Positions 11,218-23,454 of a stretch of DNA of 64,000 nt are shown piece by piece. A model generated the notes under the pieces. The model did not search any database. It was not told the origin of the DNA and was given only the letters and a program-made list of their open reading frames with translations. The translations under genes and the position numbers were made by a program. The first letter of the stretch is position 1. Each line of letters opens with the position of its first letter. Source of the DNA: Linepithema humile (lineage: Eukaryota; Arthropoda; Insecta; Hymenoptera; Formicidae); contig NC_090130.1 in the NCBI RefSeq assembly GCF_040581485.1, positions 15,999,656-16,063,655 on the forward strand, given 5' to 3'.

Positions 11218-11702
11218 CTAAGAATAAAACAGTTAAAATTTGTGTCAATTATATTATAAGCTTCTTGCATTAAACAACAATTTTGAAGAATTTAAAAATA
11301 AGTCATTTTTTTTATAAATATTTGTACAATAATTATATCTTTATTAAGTTTGTAGCTGTACAATAATTATATCTTTATTAACTTTGTAACTGTTAATAAA
11401 TAAAAACGCTTTAAGAGCAAAAATTGTTTATATAAAAAAGCAATTAAATTCACGTAAAAAAATGTATATTTGAAATTTTTTAAAACACTAAATGCAAATC
11501 AAAAATCAAAATTTAAAATTCCAAATCAAAAACATAATGTAATAATTAAAATTTTAAACAGTAGATTTTATACTGTAAATTATGATTCATCAAAGTCAAA
11601 CAATGACAAAGAAAGCAATATAAACCAGAAGCACTGTTGTTAAAGCGCAAAAACTATTAACAATTATTAATATGAATTTATATATTAATTATTAATATAT
11701 AA

Positions 11703-12419
11703 AAACATTTCAGCCACAATTTCAAAGTTTCTTCCGCTTGAGAAAATACAAAGAAAAATAAAAAAAGATTAAGTTACACGGAAAAAATATAAAAAACGAA
11801 ATTAAAACTCAAATTATTAATAAGACAAAGACAAGATATACCGATTATACGTGCAACACCAACCAGTACAATATGCCAGAGCAAACTAATATGATATACC
11901 AATATCTGTACCTAACAAGAATTTAAAACAATCGATTTTATACACAGTGAATCTTTCTGTACTTTTTATAAGATGATTAGTTTTAGTAAGTTTTTCCTAC
12001 TTCCTATTCAAAGAGATGATCATTTCTGAAATTGTGTATAGGTATTAAAAATGAATGACATTAATCTGAAAATTGACACACACATACATGGATTAGATAT
12101 ATATACTATCTTATATTAGAGACTGCCGAATGTTTTGTTTGAATCTCCACGTAGATCATATACTCTTCACGGATTTTATACCCTAATTACTCATTCCAAG
12201 CCCTTGTTGCGTATAATTAATTAATATATCATATCAGATGACTCTGATATGTCGTATTAATGCTGCACGTATGATTGATAAATCCAATCTATTTTATTAA
12301 TTATTTGAGTTTCAATCTATTTATATTTTTCACATAGTTTAAACCTTTTCCTTTTTTCTTTGTATTTTCTCAAGCTGAAAAAAAACAGAATTGTGGCTAA
12401 AATGTTCTTCAAATATTCA
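11703..12419. mobile_element. Diverged foldback element, ~700 bp
   Basis: AACATTTCAGCCACAATT with GCTTGAGAAAATACAAAGAA on the left is mirrored by TTCTTTGTATTTTCTCAAGC and AATTGTGGCTAAAATGTT on the right. Deeper segments also pair (ACTCAAATTATTAATAA and GATTATACGTGCA). Divergence between the arms is higher than in other foldback elements here, so it is older. Confidence 0.75.
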
Positions 12420-13085
12420 TTAATAATAGATTTTATTTAAAACTATTTCAAGGAACTTTAAGAATCATTAATTTAAAAATTAAAATGTAACTTTTGTATG
12501 ATTCTTTTTAACCTAAGAACAAAATGTAATTAAATTCAAAAAATTCAAAAAATAGTTATTAATACTTAATTTAAATATGATATGTCAATAAAAATTTCAA
12601 AAATACAATAAATTTTATTTCGTACTTTGTAAAAATAATAGTTCTTTTTTTTATTTTTTCATTTATGTTGGACTTATTATATTCAAAGATCGTAAAAATT
12701 CTTAGAAATCAGATTTTGACAAAATAGAATACTTTTTTAAATTTGTACGTGATATGTTAAATAGTCTGCAAAGTTTGAAAGTTTTACCGGAGATCCAAAT
12801 TCATTCAAGACTTACAGATACAGTGTTTTCGACATACGGATCCAATAGACAGAAAACACCATTTTTTTATGGTTATTTTGAAATAACACATACATGAGTC
12901 ATTAATACTATGGTAAATTTTTATATCATTAACCGATAAAAAATTAATATGATTTACTCAATAAAAAATATATTTTTTTATATAATTATAATTAATTATA
13001 TGTGCATTATGCGCACACACGTACACATGTGTGCGCGCACGCATATTAAATATAATATTTTATAATATTAAATATAATATCTTAC

Positions 13086-13167
13086 TCTTTGTATCTCGCC
13101 CATTTTTGTTGCTTGTTTACCAAATTCCCATAAATCCACGCCAAACTTTAAGGCCCAGTTTTTCACT
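13086..13167 (-). CDS. Calcium channel alpha-2/delta subunit, exon 2
   Basis: An 82-bp exon between TTGCAG (acceptor) and GTAAGA (donor). The first base completes GAA with the last two bases of exon 1, followed by 27 codons ending in phase 0. It encodes VKNWALKFGVDLWEFGKQAT, the equivalent of the 'VK-WA--FG-DL' block that opens the mature alpha-2 chain. Confidence 0.9.
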
Positions 13168-13299
13168 CTGCAATAATTATTAATTATTATTCTCGGTTTA
13201 TTTTATTGTAGTAAGAATTGTGACATTTATAACAAAAATAAGTAATATATTATGTCTTTATGTTTCTTCTTACTTTATGCTATTAATACTTTATCTTAA

Positions 13300-13542
13300 C
13301 ACTTTAAGGACCGGAGACCGATATTTGTGTCTTCGTTCAGCCATCGTTTGCGGACCGGAGACACAGATTCGTGTTTTGATATAATGGCGGTATAATGGCA
13401 ATGTTTCCTTATCTTATCTTATCTGCTTGTAGAAAAAACAATTTTTGGAGAGTATAATAGAAATTTTTATTTTCACATATACGACAAAACATGCCGGAAA
13501 CAAGGCTAAGTTTCCGCGTCAAAGGCACCGGTCTTCAAGGTG
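13300..13542. mobile_element. TTAA-flanked MITE (piggyBac-type target)
   Basis: The ends are CACTTTAAGGACCGG and CCGGTCTTCAAGGTG, imperfect inverted repeats flanked on both sides by TTAA (13296-13299 and 13543-13546). A TTAA duplication is typical of piggyBac-type (also Kolobok) elements. The 243-bp interior is non-coding. It sits in intron 1 of the alpha-2/delta gene, 130 bp upstream of exon 2 in the sense direction. Confidence 0.8.
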
Positions 13543-14439
13543 TTAACATATAAGAAATAATTAATTATTCTAATCGCAGTAATTTACACTTCTATCAACT
13601 AAAACTATAATACGGGAAAAGTTACAAAATAAGCATGTAAATGCAAAGAATTTATTTAATAGATTAATTATAATAAAAAGATTAATGATTAAGTATACTA
13701 TTACTTTTTGATTTTGCACAATTTTAGTAAAAAGGATAAATTGAAGACATTACGGTGTACGAATTCAGACAAATCAGACACGTGATTAATAATTAAGAGA
13801 TTCAAATTTGATTTCTGGTAGACCTTCTATTTAAAAAAAAAAACTGTTTTATACTATTAACACTTATTAGACGCTGTATATAATATATTAAATACTGTAT
13901 ATTAATAATGCAAACATCTTAATGGAAAATTAAATAAAAAGCGTCTAATACATAAAATTTTTCTAGATCTTCTTTAAACATTGTTGAGAAGCACATAATA
14001 TAATATTAAACAGCGGTTTACTCTTTCTTTACTTAAGTTTCAATAAATAATCACATTGTTTGTCGATAATTTTATTCATTAAAAAAATCTTTTTGGGACT
14101 AATATATCAAAAGTTTTTCTGAGATCTATATCAAGTTCTCTCATTCTTGAATCTTTCCAACCTCCTTTGCCTTTTTAGTTATTTGCATTTATAGCGTCAT
14201 TTATATCTTACATTGCGAGTTATGCATTTTTGAATCAAACATATTTTATATAATTATTGGCATATAATAATTATTAATTAAAAAATGTAGAGAAAAATAT
14301 GATCAGATAGCTAATTAACTGGTTAAAAATTTGATTAATCATAATCTAAGATTAAATTTAAAACAAAACTTTTAAACTGGGAATACGAGGCATTATTTTA
14401 CAAACGTCTTTGCGCATCTTTTAAAATCTTTCGCATAAT

Positions 14440-15010
14440 CGTCCCCCCTCCCTCTTTCTCTCTCTGTTCTCTTCTTCTCTCCTTTCCACTCTTTCTCCCC
14501 CTTCCTCCATTTTTATTCTTCTCCTTTTTCTTTGTCCCTTTTTATCTTTCCTTTTCTCTCTTTTTTGTTTTCTATCTACCCTCCTTTCCGTCCTTTCTCA
14601 TTTTTCACAGATACATTTTTTTACTAGATCTTTTCGTTTGCATCTTCTATATTTGCGCTTCTTTTATTTTTTTCCCTTTATTCTGCATATTCACTTTTCT
14701 TCTTACATCCTCAAGCTTTCTATATCTTTCGTTTTTTTTCTCCTCTCATTTCTCCTCTCTTTCATTTTTTTCTTTTCTTTCTTTTATCCCCACCCCCTCT
14801 CTAATATACTCTGCCTCTTTATCTCTCTTTACATGCTTCTTTATTTTCTTATTCTGTCACTGCTAACTTGTTTTCACCCTCGCTTTTCACTCTTCAATCT
14901 CGCATCTCTTTCAATTCCTATCAACTTTTACCCGAGCTTTATGCACTCCATTCATCCGAACGCTCGCATATCACACCCCTCTCATCTTTCCCTCCTTCCC
15001 TGTTAATTCC
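14440..15010. repeat. Long polypyrimidine-rich tract
   Basis: About 570 bases are dominated by C and T on the plus strand (purine-rich on the sense strand of the alpha-2/delta gene), without a simple repeat unit. Apparent ORFs here (Phe/Leu/Ser-rich) come from composition. It is in intron 1, close to exon 1. Confidence 0.75.
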
Positions 15011-15132
15011 TTTCAAACTCTTCATGCGTCATCTATGTCTGACAATGCACAGGGTTGCCGAATATCATTTTTACGCCTTTAACATCACTTAATCATAAGA
15101 ATAGTAAAAATATTTTTACGATTTACACTTAC

Positions 15133-15233
15133 TCATTGTGAGGAATGTCTTCCTCTTGCTGGCTGCTTGAACCGATCCACAGCAGACATAGTATCCCGAA
15201 ATGCAGGAATCTATCGTCAATACGCGGAAACAT
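15133..15233 (-). CDS. Calcium channel alpha-2/delta subunit, exon 1 (signal peptide)
   Basis: Start codon ATG at 15233-15231; the exon ends GA before the donor GTAAGT (15132-15127). The 33 full codons begin MFPRIDDRFLHF and then give a hydrophobic core GILCLLWIG followed by SSSQQEED, a good signal peptide with likely cleavage after the SSS region. The final GA joins the first A of exon 2 to give Glu, so the mature chain runs into VKNWALKFG. The exact phase match and the signal peptide in front of the mature chain make this the first coding exon. A GA/TC microsatellite starts 41 bp upstream of the ATG. Confidence 0.85.
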
Positions 15234-15273
15234 TATTTCGACGATGTTCTATTATTATTTTTCTCGAAATCCT

Positions 15274-15452
<179 letters not shown>

Positions 15453-15455
15453 GTC

Positions 15456-17150
15456 GTTTCCGGTGCGTGACTCGTAAGTTTATCTTTCTCGTGGTAATTC
15501 GGTATGATCGATCGTAGAACCAGGAACCAGCTTGTCGATTTAACGACTTCCACGCATCGTTCATAGGTTGTCACTGCGTTCCTCAAGTCTCTTCCTCTTG
15601 CTCCGCTTCCGGGCCAACCTCAAGTGCATCTAATCTACTAATTTCACTAATTTCACAAATTTGTAATACTTCGTCACTTGCGCTCGCACGTATGTATATA
15701 CATATATCGTATGTACAAGTTGCAAAATCGAATCACATACAGCCACGAAGTTTTCTCTTCATTCCCGATACCTTTTCCTCCCCACGAATGGCGATCCGCG
15801 CTACACGCGTCGCAATGACGACAAGGCCGGCCAAGTTCGAGTCGATCATTTCACCAGAAAACAGCAAGATGAAGACGGTGTTCCGGACTACGTATGTACT
15901 GTTTCGGAACGTATATCCGCAAGTGTCACTGCCTCCTTCAGAGTTGGGCGCGACCACATGATTTCACTGACATTCGAAACGCAAACGTCATTGCGACGGC
16001 ATAGTTTCCTTTCGCACTTTATTGTCGCTGTCGCTGTCGATAACGCGATTTATTTAGAAAAGCGCTGCTGTTTCGTAGAGAATCGCGGGCACTGTCGATT
16101 ACCGCATTATCGCGCGATCTCGATCAGCACGGTTCACACAGTAATGCGTAGAGAGATAGAAAGAATGGAAGACAGGATTGCGATAAATGGAAAAAGAAAC
16201 AAAGTGAGAGACAGTGGGAGTGAAACGAAGTGAGAGAAACGTGGAAGCAGCGGGATGGCAAGATTAAAGTGGACTAGAACGGCGCGGAAGGGGGGAAGGG
16301 ATAGTATGCGCGAGCGATGGAAGGATGCAAAGAGCAAAAGCCATTGCTAAAACAAGAGACAAATCGAAAACTGACGAGCCGGCGTAGCCGGCGAACAAGA
16401 CGTAGGTATGTTGACGTTCTTTTCTATGAACACTTTTCGAGCAAACTTTCTGCGGATGGTGATTCGCGTGATGTGGAAAATCGCACAAGAATGGCGATGA
16501 CCGCACAGCGTATCGCGTCGCGCCGCCGTTTGCGCCGCCGCCGCTGAGGCGGCGGCAGCGCGGCACGCGCGCGCGCATTACTCTTTACTACGTCTACGAT
16601 CGGCGAGCTAGCTCACAGCGTTTCTGGAGTACGTTATTTCAAGGGTGGTGGGAGGCGGAGAGAGGGAAACAAAGATGAAAGGGGATGTAAGCGCGTCTCT
16701 TCATCGCCTCCGCGGCGCTATGTCGTCGAAGCGCAAGGGGTGCTCGTGGGGCTCCGGCAAAAGTGGAACGCCTATGACGATAGTTGCGACTGCGACGACA
16801 ACGCCAATTAATTGCAGCCAGCAATCGAGGGCAATATTATGGACGTCAAAACTGATTGTTTAAGTTTCTTTTAAGCTTCTGTGGTTCGACTTCGATGGAG
16901 CCTCGTAAAAAGTGGCAAAAGGGAAGGGGCGACAAAGATGGAGTAGTACGTCGTATGAAGGGCAAGTGAGAATAGGGTGAGTGGATGCGTGGTGCATAGG
17001 ATGGGAAAAGGGATGAAGAATAAAAGTGGCGGAGAGAGGACGGTATTGCCCGGCGCTCCGTTCCATGAAGAGTGAAGAGGAGGGAGATACGAGGGTGGCA
17101 ATCCCGACCTTACGCCACGTTACGGAGGTGTAACGCGGCGCAAGCCCGGT
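15456..17150. promoter_or_regulatory. CpG-rich region upstream of alpha-2/delta gene
   Basis: This stretch is much richer in G+C and CpG than its surroundings, with a peak at 16500-16580 (repeated CGCCGCC, then GCGCGCGC). There is no splice-consistent coding frame and no recognisable protein. Its position before exon 1 makes it the likely promoter and 5' UTR region of the minus-strand gene; a divergent plus-strand transcript is possible. No specific TATA box or Inr is claimed. Confidence 0.5.
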
Positions 17151-18520
17151 ATCATTGATTTAACATATATCTATATCTTACATAAAGAGACAGCGAGAGC
17201 TTTCGTACGGCGAGACGAGGTAACACTCGCGTTATACTTGTCCAAGCATAAAACAGGAATAGCATTATGCGTACGAATTGCGTAATAATAGACAGAGCGT
17301 GAAAAATCTTTCTTCTCGTTAAAAGAGATCTCAAGTATTATATATTTATACATCATTTCCATACGAACTATTATGACATTATTAATGAATGAATACATAC
17401 ATTATATAAAAAAAAATATTTTCTATCTATGAGATTTTGCAGAACATAGTATTCGTAAGTCTTCTAGGTCGCTAAACTAGATTCTAATCAAAATGATCAA
17501 ATTAATCAAATTAATCGAATTCAATTTAATGGATGCAAATTTGAAAAATTATTCTATTTTATAAACCTAATTTTTAAACTTTTATAACCATCAGAATGAA
17601 ATCTAGTATTAGAATATTTAATTATAAGGATATTATTTTATATAGAATTATAAGGATAATATCTTATATGCAAAATAAAATTTAAAAAAGAATAATATCA
17701 TTTAAAAATAAAATTTATTGTATTTTTAAATTTTAATTTATATATTTTATTTAAATTTATTGTCAATAATTATTCTTGAATTCACCTATATTTTGCCTTA
17801 TATATTTTTTTTTTTTTTTTTAATTATAAAATTTTTATTTTAATTTTTAAATTAAATATTTCTAAAATTCTTTTTCTGAGAAAGTTTCATATAAAATCTA
17901 TCATTCAAAACTTTTTTAATTGTCACATTGCGTCTTTTTAAAAACTTTAAACATTATAATTTTTGCGTAAAATTAATTTTTTCAATACATTTTTTTATAC
18001 AAATTATTTTTAATAATAAAGTATTTCTTCTTTTTTTTAATTAAAGGAATAAGAGACATGGTTGTTAAAGATCGAAATATACGTTCATATTCAAATAATT
18101 TGCGACAGAAGATTGGGCGTTTATGCATAAGCTACAATAGTTTATATTTTTAGACGTAAATACAAACTATATATGTTTAACACGTCATCTATCTGGACAC
18201 TGCATAATTTATAAAATGACTTTTTAATGCATGCAAAATTATTTGTATTTTTGTATTTAATGCAATGCAAAATTATTTGTATTTTTGTTTTTATTTTATG
18301 AAAATATATTTTATAGTTGTGCAAAACAATATAAAAAAATAATATTATACATTTTGATGTAATACTGTTAAAATATATACAATATAAAACATTAATTAAA
18401 GAAGAGTTTACATTTTTGTTAATTTGCCAATTTGTAACACAAATGTAATAAAAATTGTAAAGAAACTATAAGTAAACTATAATAAAAATTTAATGAAAAA
18501 AGATATCATTATTAAAAGAC
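17150..18520. other. AT-rich intergenic DNA, nothing recognised
   Basis: Very AT-rich with homopolymer A/T runs. No ORF with family resemblance, no RNA gene, and no strong inverted repeat was found. Confidence 0.5.
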
Positions 18521-18523
18521 AAG

Positions 18524-18790
18524 GAGTCTCGTGTCTCGCGCCAGGTTCATATGTAGCGCAACTAAAAACCAGTCGTGTGTCTATGTACACGTGAGCCCAC
18601 AAGTTGAGAAGAGCCGAAATTATCAAATCTAAATAACATTTGGGCCAATCGAGTTGATTATAGGTTCAATCGATAGAGAATACCCAAATTATATAATAGA
18701 AGTATTTTTAAAATCAAACAAAAAGTATTTTTGTTTTTCTTCTACACACACTATAAATAAGAGATATAATAAGCCAAAGTTCAGATATTT
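18524..18790 (+). repeat. Dispersed repeat copy 1 (pair with 21124-21350)
   Basis: It shares an ordered series of words with 21124-21350: GTGTCTCGCGCCA, AGCGCAA, CGTGTRTCT, GAGCCCA, GGGCC(A/G)ATCGAGTT, AATA(C/-)CCAAA and ATAATA(G/A)AAGTA. The two copies are clearly homologous but diverged. It is moderately GC-rich for the region and non-coding as far as I can see. Confidence 0.65.
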
Positions 18791-19303
18791 CATATCGAAA
18801 TTTATTGGCGTTTTTGATTATACGGATTTTGATCGACTCATTTAATTAATGACGTCATTCAATCTGTCGTGGGCACTACTAGAAGTAGGATTAAATCTTG
18901 TATGGATCAAAACTGTGTTCGATCCATAAACGTAGTACTTACTACGTATATGGTTCGAAGTTTTATAACCTTAGAAAAACGAAGAGTAAATGCAAGATTA
19001 AACGAAGAATGAATGCACTTATACTTAGTAAGTTATTAATAATCTGATATTTTAATAAATAATATAAAATATAGATATTAGATTTATTATTAATTAAAAA
19101 TTAGAAATATCTTAATTTTTTTATATAATTTTTATACAATTTTTTTAGTTAAATGCGAAATAAAATTTATTTCCAAAGAATATTTAGAGTCAATTAGCAT
19201 TATCTCCGATTCGTCATTAATAGGTAAGTGTATAATATAATTATATTATGTTATATAAATATTAGGATAATATTATTTATATTATATTAGGATAATAAAT
19301 ATA

Positions 19304-19600
19304 CAGGGTGAGGCATCTAAAATAGGCCACCTAAATAACTCGCTTGCTTTTGGCGATAAAAAAAAAATGCATCAGACCAATCCTGCTTGGTTTCAATGGG
19401 AATCTGATGTCAATAGCTTTTGTAGGTGTAGAGGAGATGCAAAAAGGGCAACTTCGTATTTTTAAATAGAATAATGTTTTTCACTTACTTTCTAATAGAG
19501 CGTTTTAAGATGCATACAATAAACTATAATATGATTAAAGATCCTTCAAAGTCGTTAAAGATCAACTCTGATGGAAAATAATTTATTTCAAGGAACCATA
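19304..19600 (+). mobile_element. CAGGGTG-ended element fragment
   Basis: It begins CAGGGTGAGGCATCTAAAAT directly after a TATA word, like the other CAGGGTG elements of the window. It lacks a matching inverted end nearby and merges into the duplicated block that follows. Confidence 0.45.
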
Positions 19601-19601
19601 G

Positions 19602-20251
19602 CCCAGTCAATAAAGCAAAATTTTATCAAAACCTCAAAATAATTCACGGACAATTTGCAGAGGTGTTCAGTTAGTGTCTGCCAATCATGTTTGAAAACCC
19701 CCCATGATTCCCCCCTTGCTTCACTCACAATCGGTGTAAAAAGGTTGTTAGATGATAAGAGTGAAGTTTCGAAAAGTCCACACCTCCGATTTGCTTCAAA
19801 CTACGTTTTTTATTGTATTTTTGCGCGCTAATTACGAATATGACCATGCCTATTGGCGACAAGGTTATTTTCAAAGTTAAAACTCAAAAAAACTAAAAAA
19901 TTATCACTTTTTTAACATTATTTTGATAAATATTGATGTAACAAAAAAATGTTTCAAATAAAAGTTGTAGCTCTTGAAAAAATACATCATTTAAGTCGTA
20001 TGCATATTTTGCATAGAATCAATATTTTTCGAAAAAAATGAGATAATAGGAAAGATACTTCTCCCGCACTATGCAGTGGTAGCCTAGTCAATAAAGCGAA
20101 ATTCTATTGATACCTCAAAATAATTCGTGGAAATCTGAAAATTTGCAAAGATGTTCAGTTAGTTTCTGCCAATCATGTCTAAAAACCCCCCATGATTCCC
20201 CCCCCCCCTTGCTTCACTCACAATCGGTGTAAGAAGGTTGTTAGATGATAA
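19602..20251 (+). repeat. Two direct repeats of ~165 bp around a shared module
   Basis: The segment 19602-19768 is repeated at 20083-20251: GTCAATAAAGC, TCTGCCAATCATG, CCCCCCATGATTCCCCCC, CACAATCGGTGTAA and GGTTGTTAGATGATAA occur in the same order. The copies differ by substitutions and a C-run length change. Between them lies ATGTTTCAAATAAAAGTTG (19950-19968), the module seen in other elements. Confidence 0.75.
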
Positions 20252-20551
20252 ATATCATGCAAGCGGAAAATAAAATATAGAAAAATTAAAAAATGTTTAA
20301 TTTCGGAAATAAAGTGTTTATAAGGGTATTTGAGATCGCTGATCACTATTATGAAGTCAGATTTTGAAAATTTTTTACGGTTGCACCAGTATTGCAGACC
20401 AAACCTTAGCAGATACAAAAATATACGGAAACCTTCCTCTAGCGTTACCCAGAACTAACGACGTAAACGTAGAAAGTTTTTGTAGCTCCTTTTTTTGGTT
20501 TTTTTTTTCGTTTTTTTGTTTTTTTTTCGGGTAAAATTACTTGAAGCTATA

Positions 20552-20611
20552 TTTTACCTTTAGACCGCCGGAAAGCCATTATAATAACTTTCCAGCGGTC
20601 TAAAGGTAAAA
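20552..20611. repeat. Perfect short hairpin
   Basis: TTTTACCTTTAGACCGC on the left pairs with GCGGTCTAAAGGTAAAA on the right, extended by GGAAAG/CTTTCC, with a loop of about 12 bases. It has no poly(T) context of its own strand to call it a terminator. Confidence 0.8.
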
Positions 20612-20765
20612 ATATGTTATTTAATGCCATTATATGCTGAAAAGTTTTAATATTTAAAAAAAAAGAAAAATTTGTGGAAAAAATTTTTTTACTCAAAACT
20701 GTAAAATTATAATTAATGAAAATAAAATACAGACAATAGTAAAAGAGTTCCAAAGCGGTCTGTCT

Positions 20766-21000
20766 TTATTGAATATCGGATTGATCCTCGCCAGCAGTGT
20801 CCTCGTCATCACTTATCACCACTGAAGCATTTTTGCAAATACTTCTACATATTTACCTTTTTCCCACATAGGTAATAGTGTTTTAAAATTAAATCCTAAG
20901 ACATTAGAATCTGAATGCAGATAATGCGGACACACAGGAATTTTTGGCTGATTTGACGCTACGAGCTTTATTTTAGCAATGTTCTCGGGATGAATATCAA
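20766..21000 (-). pseudogene. Orphan 3'-terminal coding fragment, unknown protein
   Basis: Read on the minus strand, one frame runs without stop for about 57 codons (HPENIAKIKLVASNQPKIP, CPHYLHSDSNVLGFNFKTLL, PMWEKGKYVEVFAK). The frame then changes and continues with NASVVISDDEDTAGEDQSDIQ and a stop. AATAAA follows at 20763-20768 on this strand. Codon usage and composition look coding, unlike the flanks. The fragment is cut at its 5' side by the MITE at 21004. I do not recognise the family. It may be the last exon of a host gene copy or of a transposon gene. Confidence 0.45.
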
Positions 21001-21003
21001 TAG

Positions 21004-21122
21004 GGTGCGTTCGGGGAGCGCGCTATCAGCGCTATTGTGTCATTCTATCCTTGTTTTATGTCTAATGAGCGATAAAGATAGAATGACGCAAATAGCGCTA
21101 ATAGCGTCTCCCCGAACGCACC
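21004..21122. mobile_element. 119-bp MITE
   Basis: GGTGCGTTCGGGGAG at one end and CTCCCCGAACGCACC at the other are perfect complements. The arms continue through AGCGCTATT and TCATTCTATC for about 45 bp, with a loop of about 30 bp. It separates the orphan coding fragment from the dispersed repeat at 21124. Confidence 0.9.
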
Positions 21123-21123
21123 T

Positions 21124-21350
21124 CAAGAGACACGGTAGTGTCTCGCGCCAAGTTCACGCGCAGCGCAAGACCGAACGTGTATCTTTACGCGAGCCCAAAG
21201 AGCCCAGAGAGCCGAGATTATCCGAACTCAATAATGCCTGGGCCGATCGAGTTAATAATAGTCTCAATCAATAGCGCATACCCAAAATATATAATAAAAG
21301 TAGGCTTGTTTTTGTTCTACGTGCTCCATAAATAAACATATAAAAGTCCA
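21124..21350 (+). repeat. Dispersed repeat copy 2 (pair with 18524-18790)
   Basis: Homologous to 18524-18790 with the same order of shared words. This copy is more GC-rich and contains AGAGCCCAGAGAGCCGAGA. The 65- and 94-codon ORFs over it are not conserved in copy 1. Confidence 0.65.
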
Positions 21351-21749
21351 AAGTCGAAATGTCAAAAAATTATTATTAATTTTTTAGGATTTACAGTTAC
21401 ATTTTTCATCACTAGGCTGGTGATGTTAGTAGTTAGGTTTGTGTTGGTGGCGCTATAGGAGATAGTCGCGCTTATCAAATAACCTTACAGAAGATGTGTC
21501 AAAAGAATGATATTGAATTCGGCCACTCGCAACATTGCACTGGTGCACACTCAAGGCTGCTTAATGTTCACCAGTTTTTTATTCGTGTTCACCAGAGTAG
21601 TGTAGTGCAGTGTAGTGCGAGTGATCAAATTCGTTATAAATGTATGAAGTGAAATAAGTGTATATGTATATAGGTTATAAGTGTTGTGTTTTAATTTTAT
21701 CATACATTCTGTCAAAAAACTTTAGTGTATGATTTGTCTAAAATAAATA

Positions 21750-22970
21750 AAATTAAATATCTCAAAGTTTAATATTTCAATTCTACGTATTTTAAATTAG
21801 TTCCAACAATATTTATAATTTCCAGTCAATTTTATATATAAAAAATATAGCATAAGTCACTTTTTGTAATTATCCTAAATTAGTTCCAATATTTATAATT
21901 TCCAGTCAATTTTATATCCATAGAAAATAGGAAACAAAAATTATAAACATAAACTCGACAAGAAATCTTGTAATACACAAAATTAAAATTGACCAGAAAT
22001 TATAAGTATTGTTGGAAATAATTTAGGATACATAGAACAAAAATATTAAGCTTTGATATTTAATTTTATTTATTTTAGACAAATTATACATTAAAGTTTC
22101 TAAACAATGGTCATATAAGGCATAGTGATGATTGGTATGATTGGTATGATTGTATAAATTGATATTTAATTTTATTTATTTTAGACAAATTATACATTAA
22201 AGTTTCTAAACAATGGTCATATAAGGCATAGTGATGATTGGTATGATTGTATAAATTAATTTTACAATACATTCTATTAAAAAAGCACATCATTCGAGAC
22301 TTTAGTGTATGATTTGTCCAAAATAAATAAAATTAAATATCTCAAAGTTTAATATTTCTGTTCTATGTATTTTAAATTAGTTCCAACAATATTTATAATT
22401 TCCAGTCAATTTTATATTTTATATATAAAATTTATTTTATATATAAAAAAATATAGCATAAGATACTTTTTGTAGTTATCCTAAATTAGTTCCAATATTT
22501 ATGATTTCCAGTCAATTTTATGTCCATAGAAAATTAAAAACAAAAATTATAAACATAAACTCGACAAGAAATCTTGTAATACACAAAATAAAATTGACTG
22601 GAAATTATAAATATTGTTGGAACTAATTTAGGATACATAGAACAAAAATAAAATTGACTGGAAATTATAAATACTGTTGGAACTAATTTAGGATACATAG
22701 AACAGAAATATTAAACTTTGACATTTAATTTTATTTATTTTAAACAAATCATACTAAAATCTTGAAACGTGTGCTTTTTTGACTGATTAAAATTGACTGG
22801 AAACTATAAATATTGTTGGAATTAATTTAGGATACATAGAACAGAAATATTAAACTTTGGTATTTAATTTTATTTATTTTAGACGAATCATACAAAATTT
22901 CTGAAACGTGTGCTTTTTTGACAGATCCTAAATTAGTTTCAACATTTATAATTTCCAGTCAATTTTATCA
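21750..22970. repeat. Cluster of repeats in alternating orientation
   Basis: A module containing TAAATTAGTTCCAACAATAT and TTTCCAGTCAATTTTAT appears at least seven times, forward (near 21795, 21875, 22375, 22480 and 22925) and reversed (near 21985, 22585-22680 and 22785-22850). Linkers contain AATTTTATTTATTTTAGAC and CTTTGATATTTAATT words. A direct duplication of about 100 bp lies at 22050-22250 (GTTTCTAAACAATGGTCATA twice). It is non-coding. Confidence 0.8.
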
Positions 22971-23454
22971 GAATCAAAACAAAACAGTATTGTTTTACCT
23001 TTCAAAAAATTGTCATATATATTAATTAAAAAAAAGCTGTCGTATATATACTATAACAAAAAAAAGAAATATCTATAAAAAAATTACTTTTTTAAAAAAA
23101 GGTAAAAAAAAGGCACCAAGTACACGCTCTTGTCACAACTAAAACAAAGCCGTATTGTTTTATCTTTCAAAAAATTGTCATATATATTAAACCTTTCAAA
23201 AAAACCTGTCATATATATTAAAACCTTTCAAAAAAAACTTGTATATATTAAAATTTTCAAAATAGCTTTATATATACTTTCTACAAAAAAAATATGATAT
23301 TAGGAAATGGCACCAAGTGGGACTAAAGAACTATGAAAAAAGTTGTACACTATTTCTATAAAACTCTTCTATAAAACTCTTGTACATAAAACTGTCGTAT
23401 ATATAATTAACTATATTATATACTATATTTTACTATATTTTACATATACTATAC

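Noticed and set aside
15692..17101. Host protein ORFs in the CpG-rich region (for example 15733-15957, 16264-16578)
   Set aside because: GC-rich DNA has few stops by chance. Frames overlap on both strands and none shows a recognisable domain or splice pattern.
21750..22970. CRISPR-like array
   Set aside because: The repeated modules alternate in orientation, vary in spacing and lie in a eukaryotic genome.
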